DNA of 59,929 nt from a virus: the IMG/VR virus record IMGVR_UViG_3300031839_001436, positions 1-59,929 of that record; one strand, written 5' to 3'. Position numbers and translations under genes: made by a program. The notes under the pieces are model-generated. The model saw only the letters and a program-made list of their open reading frames with translations, made no database searches and was not told the origin of the DNA. This document shows, piece by piece, positions 16,434-24,664 of the stretch (position 1 is the stretch's first letter; every line of letters begins with the position of its first letter).

Positions 16434-16971
16434 TTAAGATTTTATCCTGTATGTCTTTTAAGTCGGTCTGCAGATCGTGGATACTCTTAAATGCCTTCTT
16501 GAGCCGATACGATTGCACAACCCCGATGATAAACAGGAATGGGAATGTACCGTATGCTAGCATTGCGAGTAACCCTAACAGTTGAAACCCTAAAAAGATG
16601 GTTGCATAAAAGATATACAAGGCATAGATAACAATCGGTAACGCACCAAAAATATAATATATTGGCAGTTGGTTACGGGCATAGCAGTACATCGCCATGA
16701 ATCCGGTAAATATCACAATCACATACGCATTGACCCCCAAGAAGTCTGCGAGGCTAGCAACACCACCATTGATACCCCGTTCAACGATAATCGCATTGAA
16801 CACGGTAAACCATAAATAGAATGTGCCTAGTACATATTGAGGGGATAACGATTGTAATCGGTCAATCAGATAATCATTGATGATTTGCCGATAGTTGCGC
16901 CTGTATAAGACACTGTTTACGCGCCTGATAATCGTTTGAGCTTGCAGAATGGTAGACCGGAAAAGTATCAT
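16426..16971 (-). CDS. Multi-pass membrane protein, first gene of terminase operon
   Basis: This 181-residue protein has about four hydrophobic segments (~45-65, ~80-97, ~105-125, ~128-150) between a basic N-terminus and a charged helical C-terminus (KSIHDLQTDLKDIQDKILNG). It is the first late gene after promoter 17054-17081. A holin-like or membrane-modifying role is possible; no family was recognised. Confidence 0.75.
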   Translation of the reverse strand: MILFRSTILQAQTIIRRVNSVLYRRNYRQIINDYLIDRLQSLSPQYVLGTFYLWFTVFNAIIVERGINGGVASLADFLGVNAYVIVIFTGFMAMYCYARNQLPIYYIFGALPIVIYALYIFYATIFLGFQLLGLLAMLAYGTFPFLFIIGVVQSYRLKKAFKSIHDLQTDLKDIQDKILNG

Positions 16972-16992
16972 AGAAGTTTACCTAAACGACAA

Positions 16993-17010
16993 AACGCCCG
17001 TAGGCGCGTT
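16993..17010 (-). promoter_or_regulatory. Leader hairpin of terminase operon
   Basis: In the minus RNA, AACGCGCC-TAC-GGGCGTT pairs imperfectly and is followed by TTTGTCGTTTAGGTAAAC and the ATG. It resembles the capsid operon leader (hairpin, TTTTG.CGTTTA, ribosome binding site). Confidence 0.6.
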
Positions 17011-17053
17011 GTCTGGAAAAGCTGGCATTGTCGATGAAAGAACCACTAATCTA

Positions 17054-17081
17054 ATTATAATCGCAAAAGCTTTAATGTCAA
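17054..17081 (-). promoter_or_regulatory. Late promoter for terminase-portal operon
   Basis: TTGACA, 16-base spacer with CTTTTGCG, TATAAT on the minus strand. The spacer is nearly the same as in the capsid promoter at 4366-4393. A variant ATCG-N4-CGAT site (CGTATTCGAT, 17083-17092) touches the upstream side of the -35. Confidence 0.85.
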
Positions 17082-17107
17082 GCGTATTCGATAAATTAGC
17101 TATCATA

Positions 17108-17566
17108 TCATCCTACCCGCTTTAACATCGCGTTCAATTTGGCACGTTCTGACTTGGGAATGTCTGGCACGGCTTCCAATCCTGCTAGTCCACGCCGCGC
17201 CATTTTGGTTAGCATTTCCGCATAATGTACAATCAGTTGTGTAACAGGGATATTCAAATAGTACGATTCGCTTAACATCTTCATGGTTTCGTGCTCATCT
17301 TGGAGCGACTTATCATCCGTTCCAAACTTGACACGTCCCTTTAAGTGCATAAGCAGTAAGTAGATTTTCCAATCAAGGTCGTTAAAGTCTAAATCATAGC
17401 GACGCGCCCGGTATAAATCATCGTCAAACGGGTATGGGGTCTTGTTCACAATATGATTGAGTACCATTTGTTCAGTCGGTCTAGCTGTTGCGCTGTAATA
17501 TTCACCATTCCATAGACGGTCTGTACGTAGGATAAAGCCATGTCGTGTAGGGATGTATTGCTTCAT
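17108..17566 (-). CDS. Hypothetical protein, end of early block
   Basis: The 152-residue basic protein MKQYIPTRHGFILRTDRLWN... is coupled to the membrane miniprotein upstream by a TTATGA overlap. Soluble, helix-rich, unrecognised. It is the last gene before the late promoter. Confidence 0.65.
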   Translation of the reverse strand: MKQYIPTRHGFILRTDRLWNGEYYSATARPTEQMVLNHIVNKTPYPFDDDLYRARRYDLDFNDLDWKIYLLLMHLKGRVKFGTDDKSLQDEHETMKMLSESYYLNIPVTQLIVHYAEMLTKMARRGLAGLEAVPDIPKSERAKLNAMLKRVG

Positions 17567-17721
17567 AATAGATAATCCGATACTAATAATCCGATGATTA
17601 GCCCAAGTACAAATATGATCTTTTCGCGCTTGGATAGGGATTGCGTCGGCTCACCAAAAATGACAGATAATAACTCGGATAACATAAGCTGATAGATTTG
17701 CCTGATAAGGTTTTTTAGCAT
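17563..17721 (-). CDS. Small membrane protein (52 aa)
   Basis: The frame MLKNLIRQIYQLMLSELLSV... ends in a hydrophobic helix (KIIFVLGLIIGLLVSDYLL). GAGGA lies upstream of the ATG and the stop overlaps the next start. A C-terminally anchored inner-membrane miniprotein of unknown function. Confidence 0.65.
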   Translation of the reverse strand: MLKNLIRQIYQLMLSELLSVIFGEPTQSLSKREKIIFVLGLIIGLLVSDYLL

Positions 17722-17731
17722 ATATCCTCTA

Positions 17732-18064
17732 TCAACCATATAAAAACTTGTAATGAGGTGTATTCCATTGGATTAAATCACTAAACGGCTTACCGTCTAT
17801 AGTAAAGTTGGCAGGGGATAGCATAACCATTAGCTTATCTTTCCCAGCCCAATCTACATGGGTAAAACAATCTAGTTTAGCAGTATCCGATTCTCTATCA
17901 ATGACTGCACAAATAATCACATTCCATTCACCGTACAATTCAAATATTTTGCACTCTAATGTCGCATCATATTTGTTTTCAATCTTGATCGCTTTGCCGT
18001 TCATTTCTTCAAACAATTTGATGTTGTGTTTATTTAATAGCTCACGTTCAAACATATATCCCAA
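17732..18064 (-). CDS. Hypothetical protein
   Basis: This is 110 residues from 18064, or 107 from the second ATG (MFERELLNKHNIKLFEEMNG...). Mixed alpha/beta with an internal CAVIDRESD segment and no recognised domain. It lies between the phosphoesterase and a membrane miniprotein. Confidence 0.65.
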   Translation of the reverse strand: MGYMFERELLNKHNIKLFEEMNGKAIKIENKYDATLECKIFELYGEWNVIICAVIDRESDTAKLDCFTHVDWAGKDKLMVMLSPANFTIDGKPFSDLIQWNTPHYKFLYG

Positions 18065-18088
18065 CTTATCCCAATTTATCCAAAACGA

Positions 18089-19222
18089 TTACTTATATAG
18101 CTTATTCGATTCGTTATCATGCGACAATTGAACCTTGTATGTATCGCTGCCATTCATCGCGTAAATATGGCTGCCATCACGGTAGTATTCCAAATCGTAC
18201 ATTTGGGCGTTACCCGTCTGTGTATCCAGTATGCAGAATCCCAGCGATTGATTCCAATTTGACGTATGCTTACCTAACTTTGTTTGATAGTGTGGATTCA
18301 AATCGCACCGACAACCAACAACCATACTATGTCGTCTGAATAGCTTTGACGTGTGACTAAAGTAATCGCTCCTATGGGTATGCCCTGCTACATGGTGGAC
18401 GCTGTTATCACGTGATAGCATCGTCGCGGCTGTGTGCTTACTGATACCGCCGTCATGTCGGATGAATAACGTATCCAGTAGCAATTCTTGCGTTAAACCT
18501 AGATAGTGTACCGTACCCTCATTACGTACCATGCTGATAAACTGCTCAATCAGCAATCGTGGCGCGTCACTTTCTAACGCCATATCGACAAACCGTCTAT
18601 CATGGTTTCCATAGATAAATGGGATAAGTGGGGCGCCACCAACACTAGCCAGTAAATCCGTATCGTATCTGTAATCCCGTTCCACGTTGTAATACACATC
18701 GTCAAAGCTTGGATTGTTCCGTAACTCATAATCCGGTTGGTGGCGTGATATAGTCGGAAAATCAAACACATCACTACCATGTACAATAATGTCTGCCCCA
18801 ATGTCGCGCATAATCACATGGTCTAATGCAATCGCATCTTTATCATGAAACGGGATATGCTTGTCAAACGGAAAGAAGACGGTAATGAATCGCTTACGCT
18901 GCTTTAGGTCGTTATACCGCTTGTTAAAGTCGTCTGTATCATGGTTTCCACCTGTTAACGACCGGATAGCGGTTGGTTTTACACTTTGCTTTAGTTTTGG
19001 TAGGGGGTCGTCTAAATCATGAGGGGATTTCGGAAACTCAATCGGGGCTTTGGTCGCTGTTTGTTGCGATTCCCACTCTATCAGGGCTTTGTATTCGGAT
19101 ATACCACCCCGTACACCAGATTCGCTACGGTCATAGTAGTTGGCTATATCAACGTCGTTCCAACCCTCGCATCGCTTCTCATAGAATTCACGTGCTAATT
19201 GCCTAACATATGGTTTCGTCAT
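18089..19222 (-). CDS. Calcineurin-like metallophosphoesterase with N-terminal HTH-like region
   Basis: This 377-residue protein contains the metallophosphoesterase motifs in order: HGSDVFDF (~140), YGNHDRR (~205) and VAGHTHRSD (~279), binding two metal ions and hydrolysing phosphodiesters or phosphomonoesters. Residues 1-60 (FYEKRCEGWNDVDIANYYDRSESGVRGGI) look like an HTH. Such HTH-phosphoesterases are frequent in phages and may act on nucleic acids or nucleotides; the substrate is unknown. It has its own promoter with two operator sites. Confidence 0.88.
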   Translation of the reverse strand: MTKPYVRQLAREFYEKRCEGWNDVDIANYYDRSESGVRGGISEYKALIEWESQQTATKAPIEFPKSPHDLDDPLPKLKQSVKPTAIRSLTGGNHDTDDFNKRYNDLKQRKRFITVFFPFDKHIPFHDKDAIALDHVIMRDIGADIIVHGSDVFDFPTISRHQPDYELRNNPSFDDVYYNVERDYRYDTDLLASVGGAPLIPFIYGNHDRRFVDMALESDAPRLLIEQFISMVRNEGTVHYLGLTQELLLDTLFIRHDGGISKHTAATMLSRDNSVHHVAGHTHRSDYFSHTSKLFRRHSMVVGCRCDLNPHYQTKLGKHTSNWNQSLGFCILDTQTGNAQMYDLEYYRDGSHIYAMNGSDTYKVQLSHDNESNKLYK

Positions 19223-19241
19223 AGACCCTCACAACACAAAA

Positions 19242-19260
19242 AGATACCGTTATGGTATCT
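19242..19260 (-). promoter_or_regulatory. Leader hairpin with U run
   Basis: In the minus RNA, AGATACC-ATAAC-GGTATCT is a perfect 7-bp stem followed by TTTTTGTG, then GAGGG and the ATG of the phosphoesterase. It looks like an intrinsic terminator placed between promoter and gene. Confidence 0.75.
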
Positions 19261-19270
19261 CTACTAGAAC

Positions 19271-19315
19271 ATATTATCATGAATCGTTTTCGATGTCAAA
19301 TTTATCGTATTCGAT
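19271..19315 (-). promoter_or_regulatory. Promoter with two ATCG-N4-CGAT operators
   Basis: TTGACA (minus; 19294-19299), 17-base spacer, TAATAT (19271-19276). One operator (ATCGAAAACGAT, 19283-19294) fills the spacer, and a second (ATCGAATACGAT, 19304-19315) lies just upstream of the -35. Confidence 0.85.
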
Positions 19316-19318
19316 TTG

Positions 19319-19555
19319 TTACTGCGGTAAAATACTAATCGGTCTTTCGTACTTTTCTATAGTCATCTTGCAAATGCGATAGAACTGTCTTAGCTGATCG
19401 ATTGGTTCTTTATCGATACTGCCAAACATTTTATCAAAATTAACCTTATGGGCTGGATGTAACTTTTCCATTTCGGCTTTTACAAGCTCAATCGCATACT
19501 CTTTGAGTTTGTTATCAAATTCGTTTAAACTATCTTGATATATATTTTTATTCAT
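19319..19555 (-). CDS. Hypothetical helical protein
   Basis: 78 residues, charged and helical (MNKNIYQDSLNEFDNKLKEY...). It belongs to a run of small genes between the XRE regulator and the phosphoesterase. No domain recognised. Confidence 0.65.
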   Translation of the reverse strand: MNKNIYQDSLNEFDNKLKEYAIELVKAEMEKLHPAHKVNFDKMFGSIDKEPIDQLRQFYRICKMTIEKYERPISILPQ

Positions 19556-19584
19556 CTCGTTACCCTTTCAATATCTTCACTGAT

Positions 19585-20022
19585 TCAATGGAATTCTGAT
19601 ACAATTGTTAAGAATAAATCGTCTTGCGACAATTTATACAATCGATTAATGCTAATTGTACGGGTACACTCATCTGTTTTAACAAAAGTCGCATTCATTC
19701 CATCCCATCCTAAACCAACTGATTCAACATTAAAATGAGAACAAAATCGATCTGCCAACGAATGGAAATTATCATTTACGATTCTCCATTTATCCTCAGA
19801 TTTTATTACATCGGATTCCCATCCAAGAAACCCTAAAAATGCAAAAGCTTTTGTCATTTCATCTGATGGAAGGTCTAATTCAATTATCTTTGTGATAGCT
19901 TTATCAGTCGATGGTTTTGTAATATCTTCAACAGGATGAATTATCACTGGTATTTGTTTAACCAAGTAATCTACAACATCATACTGAGATTCTACTTTGT
20001 GACTTATTCTTATTTTAATCAT
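19585..20022 (-). CDS. Hypothetical protein
   Basis: 145 residues, mixed alpha/beta (MIKIRISHKVESQYDVVDYL...). A near-identical intergenic stretch, ATCTCGTTACCC with TTTCAATATCTTCACTGATTCA, precedes this gene's neighbours at 19556-19586 and 20464-20496. That suggests a local duplication of gene ends. Confidence 0.6.
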   Translation of the reverse strand: MIKIRISHKVESQYDVVDYLVKQIPVIIHPVEDITKPSTDKAITKIIELDLPSDEMTKAFAFLGFLGWESDVIKSEDKWRIVNDNFHSLADRFCSHFNVESVGLGWDGMNATFVKTDECTRTISINRLYKLSQDDLFLTIVSEFH

Positions 20023-20026
20023 CTCG

Positions 20027-20236
20027 TTACCCCTTCACTATTTCAAGATACGCCTTAGCATCTTCAATATCCATATGACATTCGTACAGAGTTATATAGT
20101 CCTTACTAGTTTTCAGAATGTCGCGTTCTTCACCTTCCCCTATCCATTCTTTGATCTCACTACCACAGTGTGGACAATAATCATCATAAGCATATGCTTC
20201 CTTGAATCGTACTATGTCGCCTTGTTTAAATTCCAT
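20027..20236 (-). CDS. Small protein with CPHC motif
   Basis: 69 residues. The N-terminus (EFKQGDIVRFKEAYAYDDYC) resembles a small beta-barrel start, followed by CPHCGSEIKEW, a single zinc-knuckle-like pair. It overlaps the upstream gene by 11 bases. Function unknown. Confidence 0.65.
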   Translation of the reverse strand: MEFKQGDIVRFKEAYAYDDYCPHCGSEIKEWIGEGEERDILKTSKDYITLYECHMDIEDAKAYLEIVKG

Positions 20237-20465
20237 TGCTAAAATCCTTTAAGACTTGTTCAAGCTCATATCTTTGGCTTACTGACATTCTATGTAACAG
20301 GGGTAATCCACATTCGATAAACAGATCGTCATAAGGATTATCCTCTGGCTTATCCGGTTTGCCGATTTTTTCCACTTTGCTAATAATGTTAGAAAGTTCA
20401 GAAACAATGTCGTCCGCAATCCATTTAGCACCTCTTAAATCTTCTATCAAAACATCCTTATCCAT
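20226..20465 (-). CDS. Hypothetical helical protein
   Basis: 79 residues, acidic and helical (MDKDVLIEDLRGAKWIADDI...). It overlaps its downstream neighbour by 11 bases. No family recognised. Confidence 0.6.
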   Translation of the reverse strand: MDKDVLIEDLRGAKWIADDIVSELSNIISKVEKIGKPDKPEDNPYDDLFIECGLPLLHRMSVSQRYELEQVLKDFSNGI

Positions 20466-20469
20466 CTTG

Positions 20470-20748
20470 TTACCCTTTCAATATCTTCACTGATTCATGC
20501 GCTATCTTTTCGAGTGTCTTTGTGTCGATTCGCTTTAATTCATCGTCACTGGATGCCAAGAACATAAGCATCATTAACGGTACATCTAGCGCGTCTGATA
20601 CGCTTTGTAGTACCGACATGGTAGGGTCACGTTTACCGCTTTCCACTTTCGATACGTGCGATATGCTGATATTCGCGCGTTGTGCGAGTGTCGTTTGATT
20701 CCAGCCGCGTTGGGTGCGACACACCTTAATTGCTTTACCGACGTTCAT
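20470..20748 (-). CDS. XRE-family HTH regulator
   Basis: The likely start is the ATG at 20748 (MNVGKAIKVCRTQRGWNQTT...), coupled to the preceding stop, giving 92 residues. Residues ~5-60 form a full XRE/Cro-CI helix-turn-helix (RTQRGWNQTTLAQRANISISHVSKVESGKRDP). The C-terminus is a short helical tail. It is a second candidate, besides the 37136 repressor, to bind the dispersed operators. An in-frame extension to 20859 overlaps the upstream gene and is unlikely. Confidence 0.88.
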   Translation of the reverse strand: MNVGKAIKVCRTQRGWNQTTLAQRANISISHVSKVESGKRDPTMSVLQSVSDALDVPLMMLMFLASSDDELKRIDTKTLEKIAHESVKILKG

Positions 20749-20963
20749 GATTCGTGTCCCCGTAGATATTTGGCTAATTCTGCGATTGTTGCAAGTCGAT
20801 TCACGCTGCCATATTGCCATGCGCCAAAATAGATAGGCGTAACATTCCACTGTTCGCATAATTCGAGTAATTCAGCGTTGCCCGGATTATGTGCCAGAAC
20901 GCTGATGAATAGCTTTTGCCGTAATACATGCTGGTCTGTCCATAGGTTGCTATTTGGGGTCAT
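20745..20963 (-). CDS. Hypothetical protein
   Basis: Starting at the coupled ATG 20963 (MTPNSNLWTDQHVLRQKLFI...), it is 72 residues; a longer frame from 20999 exists but overlaps the upstream gene. Two CEQW/YFGAW-type aromatic motifs but no recognised domain. The stop overlaps the XRE start. Confidence 0.65.
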   Translation of the reverse strand: MTPNSNLWTDQHVLRQKLFISVLAHNPGNAELLELCEQWNVTPIYFGAWQYGSVNRLATIAELAKYLRGHES

Positions 20964-21082
20964 TCCGTGTCTCCTAGTAATTCGTATTCCATCTGCCACA
21001 CTTGCTCGAAAGCGTCTTCGTAGCTCATGCCTGATTCAATAAGCGTGTCTAGTAGGATGTATAGCGCGTCGTATGTGTCCAT
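20960..21082 (-). CDS. Hypothetical acidic miniprotein (40 aa)
   Basis: The frame MDTYDALYILLDTLIESGMS...LLGDTE follows the ParR-position gene by one base and ends in an ATGA overlap with the next gene. Acidic and helical. Supported by tight packing only. Confidence 0.6.
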   Translation of the reverse strand: MDTYDALYILLDTLIESGMSYEDAFEQVWQMEYELLGDTE

Positions 21083-21083
21083 G

Positions 21084-21410
21084 CTAATCATCCCAATCAC
21101 CTAGCATTGCATCATCAAAGTCTTTATCAAATTCCATCACAACATTATTCTGTGCTTGCGATGTTCCTACGGTTGTTAAATCCACTGATTCAAACCGATT
21201 AGCAAGCTTTGTAAACTTGTCTGCCAATTGCCCTAGATACCGTGTAATACCGGATTCAGTTATAGGCGTTTTGCCTTCAAAATCGATAACGGCACTAAAA
21301 ATCATGTCATAATGAATATTCTTATCTTGCCATCCTTCAATGATTTCACGCGCCATTTTTTCGGCTTCGCTTGGGTTTTTACGCCACCGGATAGAAAAAA
21401 CGTCTGCCAT
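21084..21410 (-). CDS. Putative ParR-like partner of the actin protein
   Basis: The 108-residue protein starts MADVFSIRWRKNPSEAEKMA and lies 2 bases downstream of the ParM-like gene. ParM systems encode the small DNA-binding adaptor ParR in that position. Basic/helical N-terminus and acidic C-terminus are compatible with an adaptor, but there is no clear ribbon-helix-helix signature, so this is mostly positional inference. Confidence 0.55.
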   Translation of the reverse strand: MADVFSIRWRKNPSEAEKMAREIIEGWQDKNIHYDMIFSAVIDFEGKTPITESGITRYLGQLADKFTKLANRFESVDLTTVGTSQAQNNVVMEFDKDFDDAMLGDWDD

Positions 21411-21412
21411 AA

Positions 21413-22459
21413 CTATTTCACACCTTTGCGCTCATAATATGCTAGTAATTTCTTAGCACCGTATACATTCGCTTTTTGCATCTCTTGCCCTGATTTGGGT
21501 ACAACAGCACCATAAACACCATGTCGCCATCGATTGTTGATTTTCATACGTTCTATGATTCGATGATAAAGCAATTTTGTGCCGCCGCCCGTTAAAAGCA
21601 CGTTGTCCAATAGCGCACCGCCGTATTGTTCATATCGTGCTATCACAGCATCAACTAGCATTGAACACGATTCGTTTGATTCTTTTTGGACATCTAGCAT
21701 CCCAAAAGCACCCGCAGAATAGAACCCATCAATAAGTGCGGCTCGAATCTTACGCGCATCTAAATCACGTGCTGAACTTAATTCACGTGGGTATCGTGAA
21801 ATAATCGCGCTTGTAAAATCTTCAATGGTGTCAATAATGTTGCGTTCTGTGAAGCTGCGCGCAGACCCAAAATCAGGTTTTTGCCCCTCAAGGATAATGT
21901 AATCGGTTGTTAACCCCCCAATATCGATTACAAGTGTGTCACCTCTATTCAACCCGATGTCTTTAATCTTGTAACCTTTATCGTCCATTAAGCGATTCAT
22001 CGCACCACCTACAGGCTCATACCATGTTTTAACAGTCTTAACGCTAAACTTCTTTTCTTTTCCGGCGTGTTCAACCGTTACATCACCTAATGCAATTCGT
22101 TTAATCGTGTCTTTGTAAGCATTATCTTTCGGGGGCAAACTGGCATACAGAAAAATATTCTTAGTGCTTTTCTCAAACATCTGATAAAATGCCACACCTA
22201 AAAAACGCTTATAGTATTCAGGTGTGTATCGTTGCGCCCCTTCGTAACGAACAGAGCCGAAATCGTTAGCTCTATCCCCAATTGCATAAGGAACACCATC
22301 GATTAAATAAATACCACTTGTATCATCCTGAGAAACAAGCTCATTGTATTTATGAGTGCTGATTCGTGCGCTTGCGTGTGCAAAATCCACTTCGCAATCG
22401 ACACTTAACCCTTTTTCGCGTTCATTACCGTTATCCCAAACAACATCTTTTACGTTCAT
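21413..22459 (-). CDS. ParM-like actin-family ATPase
   Basis: The start at 22459 (MNVKDVVWDNGNEREKGLSV...) has CGAGGGA upstream; an in-frame ATG at 22477 is less likely. The 348 residues include actin-fold nucleotide motifs: phosphate-2 DIGGLTTDYI (~186) and adenosine-loop LLTGGGTKLL (~295). The phosphate-1 loop is poorly conserved (DNGNE). The archaeal Ta0583/ParM/Alp group shows this pattern. Such proteins polymerise and push apart DNA copies or position phage DNA. The promoter region holds ACGATAA half-sites. Confidence 0.8.
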   Translation of the reverse strand: MNVKDVVWDNGNEREKGLSVDCEVDFAHASARISTHKYNELVSQDDTSGIYLIDGVPYAIGDRANDFGSVRYEGAQRYTPEYYKRFLGVAFYQMFEKSTKNIFLYASLPPKDNAYKDTIKRIALGDVTVEHAGKEKKFSVKTVKTWYEPVGGAMNRLMDDKGYKIKDIGLNRGDTLVIDIGGLTTDYIILEGQKPDFGSARSFTERNIIDTIEDFTSAIISRYPRELSSARDLDARKIRAALIDGFYSAGAFGMLDVQKESNESCSMLVDAVIARYEQYGGALLDNVLLTGGGTKLLYHRIIERMKINNRWRHGVYGAVVPKSGQEMQKANVYGAKKLLAYYERKGVK

Positions 22460-22480
22460 AATCCCTCGTGTATACATCCT

Positions 22481-22529
22481 GTAAACTGACGTTTACGATA
22501 AGTATACAACCTTTACGATAAATAAGCAA
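22481..22529 (-). promoter_or_regulatory. Promoter and leader hairpin of the ParM-like gene
   Basis: TTGCTT (22524-22529), 17-base spacer, TATACT (22501-22506) on the minus strand. TTATCGTAAA occurs twice (22512-22521 and 22492-22501), and the leader hairpin GTAAAC-GTCA-GTTTAC is at 22481-22496. Repeats at a ParM gene's promoter are where a parC centromere would be expected. Confidence 0.7.
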
Positions 22530-22585
22530 GCTTATAAGCTTAGTATTACAGCTTATAAACCTACTTCCTACGGCAAAAAATGCCT

Positions 22586-23161
22586 CTATATTGACTGCGA
22601 TGAATTATTCTCTTTTGCCATACTATTCACAACACCCAATGTCATTAAACAATCCCCTAAAGCAGCATGAGCGTTTTTTACTTTTACACCGTAATAACTT
22701 GCTGCTGTTGTTAGCTTTTGCCATCGATAGTTACCGTGATAATCGTTCCAATCGCCATAGATAGGTGAAAACGCCAACATAGCACAATGCCATGTACAAA
22801 ATGAATCCCAATCAATCTCAGGAATTCCAGCATGAAACACAGCGCGTTTTAGGATGTTGTAATCGTAATTCGCGTTGTATACAATAACATCCTTGCCTGC
22901 TAGATGACCTTTAATCGATACAATAACATCATTAAGTGTGGGGCAATCCTTTACATCATCTTCGGATATGCCATGTACACGATAAGCATCTCTTGGGATT
23001 CCTAAATAGGGCTTAATCCGTTGATCCATCAGCGTATTCCCTAAATGGTCAATAATTGCGATTTCAACTATCTCCCCATCATGCAACCCTGTTGTTTCAG
23101 TATCCAAGATAACAAAATTCTGCTTATCAACAACTGATTGTATGTCTTGTAATGTACTCAT
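22586..23161 (-). CDS. DnaQ-like 3'-5' exonuclease
   Basis: This 191-residue DEDD exonuclease carries Exo I FVILDTETTGL (~17-27), a central HGISEDDVKDCP and Exo II YNANYDYNIL (~96-105), and Exo III HAALGDCLMT (~165-174) with the His of the DEDDh type. It matches the proofreading/RNase T-like superfamily in length and order. It may process replication intermediates or degrade host nucleic acid. Confidence 0.9.
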   Translation of the reverse strand: MSTLQDIQSVVDKQNFVILDTETTGLHDGEIVEIAIIDHLGNTLMDQRIKPYLGIPRDAYRVHGISEDDVKDCPTLNDVIVSIKGHLAGKDVIVYNANYDYNILKRAVFHAGIPEIDWDSFCTWHCAMLAFSPIYGDWNDYHGNYRWQKLTTAASYYGVKVKNAHAALGDCLMTLGVVNSMAKENNSSQSI

Positions 23162-23187
23162 AGTGTTACACCTTTCGGTTAATATAA

Positions 23188-23358
23188 TTAATCTTTAATC
23201 ATGCCTTTGTGCTTGCGTGTAATCTTTGGCAGCTTCCACCCTGCGAAGATACCCCGTTGCCGACTCGTATCGTATGCGCTCATATGTCGCATGGTCGCTC
23301 GTTTGCGCTTACGTCGCATCCGTTTACCGCGTCGTTTCCCTTCCCGACTAGCTGGCAC
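23188..23358 (-). CDS. Highly basic small protein (56 aa)
   Basis: A GTG start at 23358 has AAAGG 8 bases upstream and overlaps the preceding stop. The product is PASREGKRRGKRMRRKRKRA...KGMIKD, about one third Arg/Lys. It is probably a nucleic-acid-binding miniprotein. Confidence 0.65.
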   Translation of the reverse strand: MPASREGKRRGKRMRRKRKRATMRHMSAYDTSRQRGIFAGWKLPKITRKHKGMIKD

Positions 23359-23635
23359 GGCTGCTACCTTTGGGTAACACGCGATGGATTTCCTTAATCA
23401 GAATGGGGAGCAACCCATCGGTATATATGTCGTATCCAGACACGTATCGGATATTGTCGGTTGTTTCAATCACATCGTAGAAACATGGCAAGGAATTATC
23501 GTCAAATATCACCTCAACTTCGACCAAATCGGATTCATCGTAATCGCGTGGATTGTCAGTCGTGTAGCCGTCACCGTCGTAACATAGTAGCGTTGCAAGT
23601 GTACCAGGTACAGGTGTGTATGGGATACTAGGCAT
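23348..23635 (-). CDS. Hypothetical protein
   Basis: 95 residues, acidic and beta-rich (MPSIPYTPVPGTLATLLCYD...). Overlaps the upstream gene by 8 bases and the basic miniprotein downstream. Not recognised. Confidence 0.65.
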   Translation of the reverse strand: MPSIPYTPVPGTLATLLCYDGDGYTTDNPRDYDESDLVEVEVIFDDNSLPCFYDVIETTDNIRYVSGYDIYTDGLLPILIKEIHRVLPKGSSRAS

Positions 23636-24119
23636 TGTCCCCCTCCTTAAACCATGATGTCGCTTTGATCTTACTTAGTTCGTCTTTTGCAAACTCTAAA
23701 TCTACTTGATAGGAGTTTTTCATAGCACTTACGGAATCTGCATCGTCCGTCCATGTTCCGTACATGTGTTTTTCGTAACTAATGATGGTATCGCAAGCAT
23801 CGATGGCAGATTGAATAGTTTCACATTTCTTTTGCGCTTGCTTGTATTCATCGGTATAGGTTGCATCAAATCCGACTTGTTTACCGAGTGACTCAACAAA
23901 AAGCTCTCCACAATTCATTTTCGCTTTTCTGTCAAGGCCACTAAGGACATGTTGGAATATTCCATTAATTACAATATGCTTAAATTCGCCATATTTTCTA
24001 TAGTTCATTGGAATAGCATCAGGAAACCCATTCAATCGTAAATGTTTGACTTGCAAATTTGTATTCAGGTCTAAGTCAAACTCATAAATGCCGCCTACAA
24101 CAATATCCTGCTTATTCAT
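23628..24119 (-). CDS. Hypothetical protein
   Basis: 163 residues with a beta N-terminal half (DIVVGGIYEFDLDLNTNLQV) and a helical C-terminal half. Coupled on both sides by short overlaps. No family recognised. Confidence 0.65.
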   Translation of the reverse strand: MNKQDIVVGGIYEFDLDLNTNLQVKHLRLNGFPDAIPMNYRKYGEFKHIVINGIFQHVLSGLDRKAKMNCGELFVESLGKQVGFDATYTDEYKQAQKKCETIQSAIDACDTIISYEKHMYGTWTDDADSVSAMKNSYQVDLEFAKDELSKIKATSWFKEGDNA

Positions 24120-24664
24120 CGGTTAACCCCTTTCAATAGATTGTCATCCATCGGCAGCGTCCTCAATCCTGCCATCATTTGCATAAGCCGTTCAATTCGA
24201 TCCCAATCAATATCGCTGTCAATTTCATCACCATGTTTTTTAGGGGCAAACAGCTTGTGTTTATGCAGAAACGCAGAAAAGAAGTCATCTAGTTCTTGCT
24301 TATATAATTCACGATATTTTTCGTAACACGAATTAACAGTTTCGTATTCAGATTTTGTCAGTTCAATTTCAATCTCGCGCCGTTTTGTGCCAGACGGGGT
24401 ATGTGATACGAAGTAATCAAACCGATTCACTTGCAAAGTTTTGTAAATAATCTGACACAACAGGTCTTTCTCCCATCTGTGCTGATATTTGAATACATAA
24501 TCTTTCTTTGGTGGCTGTTTGATAGATTCCGGCGCGATGTTGTACTTTGCTAATAGCTCTTGCAGTTTAGATTGTGCCGTGTCTCGTTCACCCTGTGGCG
24601 CGTTGGGGTCGTCTATGATGCGCTGTATAGACGCAAGCCTATCGATTATCTTCATAGTGCTCAT
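24116..24664 (-). CDS. DUF2786-like protein
   Basis: At 182 residues, the N-terminal segment (MKIIDRLASIQRIIDDPNAPQGERDTAQ...ELLAKYNI) has the RI..LL..A.D.NA...EA..A..K...L..KYNI pattern of DUF2786-type phage and plasmid proteins. The C-terminal part (~60-140) is the helical partner domain often found with it. The molecular role is unknown. Coupled to the ASCH gene by an ATGA-type overlap. Confidence 0.7.
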   Translation of the reverse strand: MSTMKIIDRLASIQRIIDDPNAPQGERDTAQSKLQELLAKYNIAPESIKQPPKKDYVFKYQHRWEKDLLCQIIYKTLQVNRFDYFVSHTPSGTKRREIEIELTKSEYETVNSCYEKYRELYKQELDDFFSAFLHKHKLFAPKKHGDEIDSDIDWDRIERLMQMMAGLRTLPMDDNLLKGVNR

